Source: CAYXUG01 sp964468655 (lineage in GTDB: Bacteria > Fidelibacterota > Marinisomatia > Marinisomatales > CAYXUG01). Taken from it: a DNA stretch of 23,287 bases. The stretch spans positions 1 to 23,287 of the forward strand of contig CAYXUG010000034.1 of the NCBI GenBank assembly GCA_964468655.1. Reading direction: 5' to 3'. The notes below the pieces were generated by a model that saw nothing but the letters and a program-made list of their open reading frames with translations, had not been told where the DNA came from and did no database searches. The first letter of the stretch is position 1. Each line of letters starts with the position of its first letter. Shown here piece after piece: positions 15,330 to 23,251 of this stretch. The position numbers were made by a program, and so were the translations under genes.

Positions 15330-18300
15330 CAGCCCTGAATGGAAATATTCACATCAAATCCAAAGTCCCTGAAAATGTTCTGACCCACATGAATAGATTC
15401 ATTTTCTTTATACTGATACCAGATGCTTCCCGAAACTCTGCGCGTAAAAGTATATGTCATCCTAGGTGAAATACTCCACGCTTTGCTTGATTGAGTCATG
15501 GAAAATTCACCACCGGCAATGTTCCGTTCCCTTGTTTCAGTAACTGAATAATCAAAATTAAGTGTTAAATTAACCGTATTATCAAGATTAAAATCCCTGA
15601 AAAAGAAAATTGGGATTGTTAATCCTCCTCGGTGGTTGTAGCTCATACTGGCTGTCCATGTTTCATTTTGATTTATTTCTGTGCTGTTGATGCCACTGTG
15701 CTTGTTATTAATTTTTCTGTCGAAAGCGTATCTTCCTGTAAAACTGATTCCTTTTTTCATGGTCATGGAGATGCCTAAAACAGGTGAAAGGGATATTTGA
15801 TAAACAGACTGCTGCAGGACATCATCCTGCTTTGACTCTGTCTGCTTTCCTGAAAAAGCATGATCCAAGGATGCAGATTGTGCAATAATTTTAATGAGAG
15901 GCCATTTTTCAACACCGCTCAATTTAAAATTCCACCGGAAGAATGGATACCCTGATGTACCGTCATCACCTATGGGTAAGAAATCCCTTGTTCTGGATTC
16001 TGTTGTCACATTATTTCCACTGACACTTGTCTGGTACGTTTCCATAAAATCTAATTGAGTAGAAATCCGACTGGTGAGATTTAAACCTGATCCTGCTGAG
16101 AAACTCCGTTCGAAATTTTGAGAACCAATATTTGTACCAACTTCATCACTGATTTTAAGCCCAAGGTCTTCTGACAAACCAAGCCGGTAGGGAATATCTG
16201 CGCTTCCCAGAACGCCTCTCAAATCCTCTGATGTTCTCCGGGAATAAGTTAAGTTTACAGGTTTAATTTTACTGACCATCGTATGAACAAACTTAAAAAC
16301 ACCTTCAAGGGGATTGTTCTTCACTTCCTTTTTTTCTTCTTGTTTCTGTTCTTTTCCACTTCCTGAGGATGAACGTCCTCCTCTCCGTCTCCCTGAAGAA
16401 CTTCCCTTTCCTTTTGATGGTTCATAAACAGTCTCGATAATGGATTTTGGCGAAACACTCACGGATGATGAATACTCAATAATTGAAGTTATGGTAGCGC
16501 CTTCCTGAGTACTCTGAACCGGTTTAGCCCATTTGTAATTTACATTGTATTGTAAGGAAGGTTTAAACCAGCTTAGCATTTCAGGGCTAAATGTGGTTTT
16601 CAAATTTTCTGTTACATCTGTGATGATACCGGGTTTACCATTTTCAACTGCTTCCCGGAAATGTCCCCTGTGGCTGTCCATATCACTTTTTATTTCTTTG
16701 CTGTAATTGGTACTCAAATTTTCGAGAAATTTGTACTTTAAAGAAAAATTCCGTTTTAAACCAAGGTTATATTGACTTGTAAAATCACCCACTCTCGGGT
16801 CTTTTTCTGTTAACGATTCATTAATTCCGGCTTTCAATTCAAACGATTCCGGAGTGTAATATAAATGAGTTTCGCTCAACTTTTTCCCAAGCCAGGGGAT
16901 AAAACCCATCCATTTAAGAGGTGATACATAATTATCCCTGTCAAATGAAAAACTATATTTTCCTTCTCCTCCGTATTTTTCCTCATTATTGCTTCTGTTA
17001 GCAACGCTGGAAGCCCATTTACGGGATGTATTAAAACTGAGTGTAATATTATCTATCGTATTTTTTAGATACCATTTGTCGGATTTCCCTGATTTGGAAA
17101 AGGATGTATTGAATGATAACGATTTACTTTTTGTCAGAACACTGTCAACAGGTGAATCCTGGCCAAGAAGAACATCAGTAGCGCTAGGATTATATTTTGG
17201 AGTTGTCAAATTATTGTTAAATGAAACCTTAAGGGGAACTTTAAATCCCCATGTCTGGGGCAGTATTTTTTCTGAATGAATAGTACTTGAAACAGTTATA
17301 TTTTCTGTTGTATTCACCGGGTTGGGGCGTTCCTGCAGCTTATGAAAATCCGCACCCTTCAGGTTGTAGGTTAAGGTGGCATCAGCAAAATCAGCCAAAT
17401 TCAATTTGGTTTGTAACCGAAATGCTCTGCCAATTTCCTTCCGGGCGCCAGATAATCTCAATTCATTTATCCACACCTCACCTTCAATCGTCTGTGTAGA
17501 ATCAATATTTCTAACACCAACAATATAATATTCAATTCTGTCAAGCGCCGGTTCTCCGCGGATAAAATATTTTCTTAATGTTTCAGTTCCATCTGGATTT
17601 TTTTCTACATATACCCTTGAATTGTCTGAATAGGTAAATTGATCAAATTCATTTTTAAAATTAATGGATGTAGAATCTGCTATCTTTAAACTAACAAGGA
17701 ATTGAAGATCAATATTCATTTCATTTTTATCCTGCCAACCTTTATACACGGGTTGACTGATTTCATAATAATTATCCCCGAAACCTAACTGCATGAAAAA
17801 TTCAGCGCTTGTTTCCTGTTCACTAATATCCTCTCCTTTACCATAAACAAATAACTTCATTTTATCATATAATAGATAACTGCTGTTTTTGGTGACAATT
17901 TTTTTTGCTCTACCCTCATGGAGTGGTCTTAATTTTCTAAATTTCATTGAGAGAGACTGTTCTTTTAAAGTTATTCCCTGAATTTCATCATATTCACCTT
18001 CTACTCCATCGGGCGAGGAATATTCATCCGGATTATCTTCATTATTGATGACTGAAATCTCAAATACTTCATCCGGTTCGATCTCAATTGGTTGATCGTC
18101 CACCTCTCTATCTGTACCAAATGGACTCTCTTCAAATGAAATATTAAAAATACCTTCTTCAGTCCATTCATTCCCCACCAGTTCAATTTTGGCGATTCGA
18201 ACTGTTTCACTGTCTTCAATCCCCGAAAGTCGCAATCTCATGTGTTGAATATTATCCCACGTATTATCACCGGAACAGCCGTTACAAGGCATAAAATCCT

Positions 18301-21300
18301 TTAAGGGAATGCGATACATTCTCCACCCCGTTGAAGTGTAACCTCCATTGTAATCTGCCCAGTCACTGCTGGCTTCGCTCAACTCAATCGAAAAGGTGAA
18401 GTAATCATTTTTCCAATCTAATACTGCATCACCATCGAGATCTTCCTTATCGGGATATAAAGCGCCTTCGATGGGTTTATCGGTGGTTCCATTCCCATCT
18501 GTCCCATTGATAAAGCGATAGGGTTCTGAATCCCAATTATTTTGATCACCGGCTCTTGCCTGATTTTGATCATAACTGAAATCGTCTCCATTTGGATCAC
18601 CCGGATCAAGATCAGATCCAATATAAAGACTGTCAGCATAAAGGGAATTATTAACGACATCAATGTACAGCGTATCAAGGCATCCACCGTATCCATTTTC
18701 ATATTCGCTTGTGCATCCATCCAGCCCAATATCCTCCTCATCTTCCAGGAGTGTATTACCCCATTCCATACCTGAATCTTCCTCCCCCTTATCTTCGGTA
18801 TCGTAAAGACCGTTGTCATTTTGATCTTCGCTGATGAGACCGAGATCTACACTCAAATTCCCCGTCTGGGTATCAGTGTTCAGCCAGATTTCGAAAAATT
18901 TCGTATTGGTTTGATTAAAGTCTCCAGAATAAAATCCGGTTGTAATTCCTGCCCAGACTGAATCTGGATGTATTGCATTTTCATGGGCTTCTCTCATTTC
19001 ATAATTGAGGGTCAGAATATCTGTGAATTCATTACCTGCTAACCTGCTAGTCTGCTGATCCGGCCAGATATCGGAGGTTCTGTATTGAGAGTAGGGATTA
19101 TACCAGAACATGGTAGCTCTGTGTCTTGCATTATATCCCTCCGGTACGGATGATTTTTCCCAGAATCTCCATCTGACTGTTGGGCGTGTACTCCGCTTTG
19201 CGCTTTCAAAATCATCAATATAGGCAACACCATTCGGATCGCCCGTAGCTTCATTATTAAGGGGATTGGTGGTGGGATGAACCTGGGCAAATTCTCCCTC
19301 TACAGAAAATTTTGAATTTGCTACCGTTTCAATAAACGGAAGTTTGTCAACCGCCTGAGTCAGAAAATCTAGGTCTTTCTCATATTTTCCATTAATATCC
19401 CAGATGAAGTTCCGAGTCGGTTCATAACCCACTTCTATTTTTTCATTCAATATATCCTGATTAAAATAAAGTGCTGAGAAACCAAGAAATGACTTATCAC
19501 CTAAAGATATTTCAGCTCTCGATCCTAAAATAATTTTACTGTCAAATGATACCAGTTCATGTTCTTCATACAATATTTCGAGTTTTGCATCCGGTTGATT
19601 ATATGCTTGTGTCAGCATTGTTATGCTGCCGATAAAATAATCAATTGTATAATCTACTCCGCGAGTTAGCTTTACATCGTTGAGATAAATTTCTTCACTT
19701 CCTTCTACCAGCATGAATCCTCCAAGACTGATAACTGAACTCTTGTTTGTATATTCAACTTTTATTTCAAACTTAGATTCACTGTCAATCTGCTGGGTAT
19801 TTGAACTGTTATACAAAGCAGCTGTATCAGAAAGTATTGTTGTTAAATCAGGGTCATCATTTCCCTCACCAAAATATTGTGGTTCTCCCGCAAGGGTATC
19901 CATTTCAAATGGATGCAACATGGGAAAAATAAGTTCACCCATGGCAAGATTAATTATGTTTGGGTTATATATGTCAGCCAGATCGTCAGATACCTGATTC
20001 CCGTTTTCATCTGCATTGTCCAGCCCGAATAAACGGATATACTTTGTTCCATTTTCATGGCGGTCGTTATTGCTGGCAGATCCGTGTTTGTAGAGAATAT
20101 CCAAATTAAATCCTTCATCCGAAATATTGGTGGTGCCAAGAAAATAGACATTTTTAAAGGACAAATCCCATGTAGCGTGAGAGGGGTTTGGATTGGATGG
20201 ACAAATTAATTTTAATTGTAACGGGTTTTCTACCGTTCCAAATTGTGTGGTTGTTGAATCGGTTGTATCAATTAAAGTGGACGTCAAATCACCCACAGTC
20301 TGAAATACATCAGATTCTTCTCTTTTGTTTAAATTGTAGGAAACTGCAAGCAATTTCCCTGTTTCAAGGGGTGTGGTTAACCGAATAAACCCGAGGTCAG
20401 CTGCTACACTGTAATCCACATTCCTTACCAGTCGCTGGAAATAAGTACTCTCCTTATCTTCTTCAAATAGTGCAGTGTTATTAGGATTCACATGACCGTC
20501 GCCAAAGAATGCACCCGCTCCAACGTCAGTACCTACAGATTTGAACACTTCAATTTCTGAAACAACAAGTGGGCCAATAAAATGTTTTCCATCATCACTT
20601 AAAGGATAAAATGAGGGAAGAATTTCTGAAATACCATTATCTCCTTCAATATCAGTTCCATTTCTGAATGCTTCATCAATAAAAAAGTATTGGTTCTTCC
20701 GGTAGCTTTTATCCTGGATATTCTCCCCAGATGATGATGAACCGCCGTCAAACGTCTTTTTCTCTTTTTTGGTTTTCTCAAGGGAAGCGATAGATGTAAT
20801 TTCCACCGGACCGAACTGCATCATTGATTTTAATCCGAACAGACCTTTATTACTGCCGGAGAATGTTGCCAGCTGAGTCCCCGGAAGAGACAATGATATA
20901 TTTCCTGCTTCAATTTTTTGAACAATATCGTCCTCTTTCCCTGAATAATCAATGCGGATATTATTTTCCCAGTCAAAATCTCGCTCACTGTCCTGATCCA
21001 TTTGTACAGAAATCCTGTCACCTATTTTGCCTTCAATTTTCAAATTTTGTCTTTGTTCAATATCCAGGTGAGTTGTCTGGGATTCCTGAAAATTTGTGGT
21101 CGTCAGCGCCTGATCCTGAAATACCATTTTACCTGTTACATTCACATTCCCGCGCACATTCAGCGATACCCTTCCGGCGCCGGTTTCAAGTCCAATTAAT
21201 TCCAGTGACTGGGAGCCGGTTTGATCTCTTTCGGTTAAGGCAAGCGTATGGATAACATCGTGGAAATTTCCAAACCGCTCATGTTTTATTTTTTGAGCAA

Positions 21301-21685
21301 AGTACCACTCCACATCTGCAGAAAAAGGAATTTTGACCAAATCACCATCCACTTTTTCATAAATTGAAATAATCCCATTTTCAGAATCAATGTCAGACCA
21401 CCCTTCCAGTCCGGCATATTTTCCCTGGAGTACTCCGATTCGAGTTCCCATGGTATCTATAGTAAACCAGAAATGTGAATACCAGTTGGTAAATGGCGCT
21501 ACAGACAATGTAGGCGACAGCATTATTGCAGGTGTTCCAATAAATGAGGAATCATCTTCGGATACAAAACCAACTGGCGGAATGGGGCGAAGGAATCCCG
21601 TTTGCCCTGTGAGAGGAATTATCCCAGGAGACATTAAAAATAGAAAAACTGTTATTCGAATTCCGTTTTTGACTTGATCGTTCAT
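15329..21685 (-). CDS. sprA: SprA/Sov-type T9SS outer-membrane translocon
   Basis: A 2118-residue outer-membrane protein; Bacteroidota SprA proteins are usually somewhat longer. The signal peptide is residues 1-27, cleaved PLTG|Q. The SprA N-terminal signature is clear at about 212-272: LKIEGKIGDRISVQMDQDSE, then RDFDWENNIRIDYSG and IEAGNISLSLPGTQ. A second SprA-type region includes the conserved YIDDFESAKR near 820. A dense Asp/Asn/Gly stretch at about 950-1095 (DQNDNGLYDTEDKGEED, DLDGDAVLDWKNDY) looks calcium-binding, as in other SprA proteins. The C-terminal half is a long series of amphipathic strands ending DFGFDVNISIQG. A basic/acidic low-complexity insert sits at about 1750-1790. SprA forms the very large pore through which folded T9SS cargo leaves, with PorV docked on its side. 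ATG 21685 lacks a Shine-Dalgarno. The 111 bp upstream separate it from rdgB, so an own promoter is likely though not pinned down. Confidence 0.93.
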   Translation of the reverse strand: MNDQVKNGIRITVFLFLMSPGIIPLTGQTGFLRPIPPVGFVSEDDSSFIGTPAIMLSPTLSVAPFTNWYSHFWFTIDTMGTRIGVLQGKYAGLEGWSDIDSENGIISIYEKVDGDLVKIPFSADVEWYFAQKIKHERFGNFHDVIHTLALTERDQTGSQSLELIGLETGAGRVSLNVRGNVNVTGKMVFQDQALTTTNFQESQTTHLDIEQRQNLKIEGKIGDRISVQMDQDSERDFDWENNIRIDYSGKEDDIVQKIEAGNISLSLPGTQLATFSGSNKGLFGLKSMMQFGPVEITSIASLEKTKKEKKTFDGGSSSSGENIQDKSYRKNQYFFIDEAFRNGTDIEGDNGISEILPSFYPLSDDGKHFIGPLVVSEIEVFKSVGTDVGAGAFFGDGHVNPNNTALFEEDKESTYFQRLVRNVDYSVAADLGFIRLTTPLETGKLLAVSYNLNKREESDVFQTVGDLTSTLIDTTDSTTTQFGTVENPLQLKLICPSNPNPSHATWDLSFKNVYFLGTTNISDEGFNLDILYKHGSASNNDRHENGTKYIRLFGLDNADENGNQVSDDLADIYNPNIINLAMGELIFPMLHPFEMDTLAGEPQYFGEGNDDPDLTTILSDTAALYNSSNTQQIDSESKFEIKVEYTNKSSVISLGGFMLVEGSEEIYLNDVKLTRGVDYTIDYFIGSITMLTQAYNQPDAKLEILYEEHELVSFDSKIILGSRAEISLGDKSFLGFSALYFNQDILNEKIEVGYEPTRNFIWDINGKYEKDLDFLTQAVDKLPFIETVANSKFSVEGEFAQVHPTTNPLNNEATGDPNGVAYIDDFESAKRSTRPTVRWRFWEKSSVPEGYNARHRATMFWYNPYSQYRTSDIWPDQQTSRLAGNEFTDILTLNYEMREAHENAIHPDSVWAGITTGFYSGDFNQTNTKFFEIWLNTDTQTGNLSVDLGLISEDQNDNGLYDTEDKGEEDSGMEWGNTLLEDEEDIGLDGCTSEYENGYGGCLDTLYIDVVNNSLYADSLYIGSDLDPGDPNGDDFSYDQNQARAGDQNNWDSEPYRFINGTDGNGTTDKPIEGALYPDKEDLDGDAVLDWKNDYFTFSIELSEASSDWADYNGGYTSTGWRMYRIPLKDFMPCNGCSGDNTWDNIQHMRLRLSGIEDSETVRIAKIELVGNEWTEEGIFNISFEESPFGTDREVDDQPIEIEPDEVFEISVINNEDNPDEYSSPDGVEGEYDEIQGITLKEQSLSMKFRKLRPLHEGRAKKIVTKNSSYLLYDKMKLFVYGKGEDISEQETSAEFFMQLGFGDNYYEISQPVYKGWQDKNEMNIDLQFLVSLKIADSTSINFKNEFDQFTYSDNSRVYVEKNPDGTETLRKYFIRGEPALDRIEYYIVGVRNIDSTQTIEGEVWINELRLSGARKEIGRAFRLQTKLNLADFADATLTYNLKGADFHKLQERPNPVNTTENITVSSTIHSEKILPQTWGFKVPLKVSFNNNLTTPKYNPSATDVLLGQDSPVDSVLTKSKSLSFNTSFSKSGKSDKWYLKNTIDNITLSFNTSRKWASSVANRSNNEEKYGGEGKYSFSFDRDNYVSPLKWMGFIPWLGKKLSETHLYYTPESFELKAGINESLTEKDPRVGDFTSQYNLGLKRNFSLKYKFLENLSTNYSKEIKSDMDSHRGHFREAVENGKPGIITDVTENLKTTFSPEMLSWFKPSLQYNVNYKWAKPVQSTQEGATITSIIEYSSSVSVSPKSIIETVYEPSKGKGSSSGRRRGGRSSSGSGKEQKQEEKKEVKNNPLEGVFKFVHTMVSKIKPVNLTYSRRTSEDLRGVLGSADIPYRLGLSEDLGLKISDEVGTNIGSQNFERSFSAGSGLNLTSRISTQLDFMETYQTSVSGNNVTTESRTRDFLPIGDDGTSGYPFFRWNFKLSGVEKWPLIKIIAQSASLDHAFSGKQTESKQDDVLQQSVYQISLSPVLGISMTMKKGISFTGRYAFDRKINNKHSGINSTEINQNETWTASMSYNHRGGLTIPIFFFRDFNLDNTVNLTLNFDYSVTETRERNIAGGEFSMTQSSKAWSISPRMTYTFTRRVSGSIWYQYKENESIHVGQNIFRDFGFDVNISIQG

Positions 21686-21796
21686 ATGTCAACGTTAGAT
21701 CGAATTGTATTGTATGTCACTGTTTACTGTCCTTATTTCAATTTATTTCAGTATCAATTATCCAATAGCAGTTTTTCTATACTCTTCTCCTCCGAA

Positions 21797-22420
21797 TTAG
21801 TTCTGGGATAATTCAAATGCTAAATTTTTATTGCTCAAAAAACACTTTGCAAAATTCTGAATTGCTTTTGCCCTGTGACTGTTTTCATTTTTTTCTTCGT
21901 CACTCAATTCTGCGTATGTCTTATTTAATTCTTTTACACAAAAAACCGGGTCATAACCAAACCCGTTGTTTCCTGATGGTTTTTCTGAAATAAATCCTTC
22001 TACGACCCCTTCTTTGCAGAGTTCCTTTTCATTGTCGGTATAGCATACAACCGTTTTAAACCTTGCTGTCCTTAATTTTGTAGGTACACCCTTCATCTCA
22101 AAAAGAAGTTTGTTAACATTATCTTCATAGGTACAGTTGTCGCCGGCGTATCGCGCAGAATATACTCCCGGCTGACAATCTAACGCATCCACCTCAAGTC
22201 CTGTATCATCTGCAATTGCGGGGATGCCGGTGATTGAAAAAATCGTTTTTGCTTTTAGAAACGCATTTTCCTGTAAAGTCTCTCCTGTTTCTTCAATGTC
22301 AGAAATTGTGCCGTCCGGATCAAAATCGCTCAAAAGTTGAACGTCGATTCCATATTCATTAAGGAGGGATTTTAATTCTTTTCCTTTATCCTCATTTCTG
22401 GTTGCAATAATGATTTTCAT
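21797..22420 (-). CDS. rdgB: XTP/dITP pyrophosphatase (RdgB/HAM1)
   Basis: A 207-residue cytosolic enzyme of normal family length. It hydrolyses non-canonical purine triphosphates (ITP, dITP, XTP) to monophosphates, keeping them out of DNA and RNA. Visible motifs are IIATRNEDKGKELK (3-16), the ETLQENAFLKAK helix, IADDTGLEVDAL, GVYSARYAG, GNNGFGYDPVF and the C-terminal SHRAKA. All are the substrate- and metal-binding elements of the family. Its ATG overlaps the stop of the preceding microcompartment gene (ATGA), so it is the last gene of that operon; this pairing is not functionally obvious. Confidence 0.95.
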   Translation of the reverse strand: MKIIIATRNEDKGKELKSLLNEYGIDVQLLSDFDPDGTISDIEETGETLQENAFLKAKTIFSITGIPAIADDTGLEVDALDCQPGVYSARYAGDNCTYEDNVNKLLFEMKGVPTKLRTARFKTVVCYTDNEKELCKEGVVEGFISEKPSGNNGFGYDPVFCVKELNKTYAELSDEEKNENSHRAKAIQNFAKCFLSNKNLAFELSQN

Positions 22421-22701
22421 GTCTTTTGTCTCTTTCCCATATCAATTCGATCTACATGACCGATAATAGCAGCATCCACAGGTGAAAATTTTACTCTCAG
22501 TGGGAAGGACGCTTCACGGGCAGTTACATAATACACAAGATCATCCATACCCGCTTGAACAGTATCCACGGCAATTTCCGGTTTCCCGATTTCAGTTCTG
22601 TCGCTGAAACTCACCGGTTGAATAATAAGCAATTTTTCACCTTCAAGGGAGGAATGTTTCTGAGTTGCCCACACGGTTCTGATAACTTTCGCCAGTTTCA
22701 C
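22417..22701 (-). CDS. EutN/CcmL-family microcompartment vertex protein, divergent copy
   Basis: A 94-residue protein of the BMC-P (EutN/CcmL) family, whose pentamers close the vertices of bacterial microcompartment shells. Family marks are the start LAKVIRTVWATQK, SLEGEKLLIIQPV, IAVDTVQAG and SPVDAAIIGHVDRID. It shares VWATxK and LEGxK with the copy just upstream but has lost the canonical GSSAR segment, which reads AREASF. The start is GTG at 22701, sharing its G with the TAG stop of the upstream gene and preceded by AGAGGAAG. It overlaps rdgB by four bases. Confidence 0.88.
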   Translation of the reverse strand: MKLAKVIRTVWATQKHSSLEGEKLLIIQPVSFSDRTEIGKPEIAVDTVQAGMDDLVYYVTAREASFPLRVKFSPVDAAIIGHVDRIDMGKRQKT

Positions 22702-22985
22702 TATTTTTTCTTCCTCTTACTGTGGAGGTCGACATCATCAACAATTGCCATAATAACTGCATCAACGGGTTTGTTTTTTGTAAGATTCGTCTGTCGAGCA
22801 GAACTTCCCTGAGCCACCATGACGTGTTCTCCGGCTCCCGCGCCGACAGTGTCAACGGCAATGACAAAATCTTTCTCGTGGTTTAAATCCGAGTCAACTC
22901 TCCGGACAATTTGAAATTTAACTCCTTCCAGCTTGGAGTCTTTCTTCGTCGCCCAGACGGTTCCAATAACCTGACCTAAAAACAT
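22701..22985 (-). CDS. EutN/CcmL-family microcompartment vertex protein
   Basis: A 94-residue BMC-P family protein with the full canonical pattern: LGQVIGTVWATKK (3-15), LEGVKFQIVRRV, VIAVDTVGAGAGEHVMVAQG, SSARQTN and KPVDAVIMAIVDDVDL. It is the first gene of the BMC-P/BMC-P/rdgB operon. No hexameric shell protein or encapsulated enzyme appears in the window, so the microcompartment's substrate cannot be told. About 254 bp of non-coding DNA, including a small structured element, lie between this start and the tRNA. I saw no clear Shine-Dalgarno. Confidence 0.92.
   Translation of the reverse strand: MFLGQVIGTVWATKKDSKLEGVKFQIVRRVDSDLNHEKDFVIAVDTVGAGAGEHVMVAQGSSARQTNLTKNKPVDAVIMAIVDDVDLHSKRKKK
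22710..22717 (-). promoter_or_regulatory. Shine-Dalgarno for the second vertex-protein gene
   Basis: AGAGGAAG on the minus strand, eight bases before the GTG at 22701 and inside the 3' end of the upstream gene. It supports the GTG start and translation coupled to that gene. Confidence 0.65.
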
Positions 22986-23144
22986 GTTATTTCCATTTTT
23001 CTAATCCCTTCACTTGATTTTCAGCATAAAACATAAAACATTCAACGGTGTAAACCAAAATCATTCTATGGTGAAAAAAAGCAAAATTTGGCAAACTTCC
23101 AATTGTTTTTCGGTGAGTGCGGAATTAATTTCGTGCTTCGATTT

Positions 23145-23162
23145 TTGGCTGGCTCGGTAGCT
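23145..23162 (+). repeat. near copy of the tRNA-Phe 5' end and leader
   Basis: TTGGCTGGCTCGGTAGCT matches 23234-23251 at 17 of 18 positions, at a spacing of 89 bp. The second copy contains the first 12 bases of the tRNA plus six bases of leader. This upstream copy is not followed by tRNA sequence. Confidence 0.85.
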
Positions 23163-23210
23163 TCCCGCACAAAATATTGCGGGACAGGCAGTCTCCTCCA
23201 TCGCTACCGA
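23154..23210. other. small palindromic element with nested stems
   Basis: TCGGTAGC (23154-23161) pairs perfectly with GCTACCGA (23203-23210). Inside it TCCCGCA (23163-23169) pairs with TGCGGGA (23178-23184) over an eight-base loop. A further pair, CTCCTC (23193-23198) with GAGGAG (23218-23223), interleaves with the outer stem, giving a pseudoknot-like or alternative fold. It could be a dispersed palindromic repeat, a structured leader RNA or a miniature mobile element. The orientation of any transcript is unknown. Confidence 0.55.
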
Positions 23211-23233
23211 AATTTACGAGGAGAAAAAAATTA

Positions 23234-23251
23234 TTGGTTGGCTCGGTAGCT
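23234..23251 (+). repeat. tRNA-Phe 5' end, partner of the upstream near copy
   Basis: TTGGTTGGCTCGGTAGCT, one mismatch to 23145-23162. It is made of six leader bases and the acceptor-stem start of the tRNA. Confidence 0.85.

Noticed and set aside
18418..18819. 133-codon open frame on the minus strand
   Set aside because: Other-frame shadow of the Asp/Asn-rich SprA region; Ile/Met-rich with no recognisable domain.
18400..18850. Asp/Asn/Gly-rich repeats in SprA as a novel calcium module
   Set aside because: Such D-rich calcium-like stretches occur in SprA proteins generally, so this is a family feature.
20824..21255. 143-codon open frame on the plus strand
   Set aside because: Antisense shadow within the conserved SprA N-terminal domain.
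23151..23162. Possible second tRNA
   Set aside because: Only the first 12 bases match the tRNA; no D arm or anticodon arm follows.
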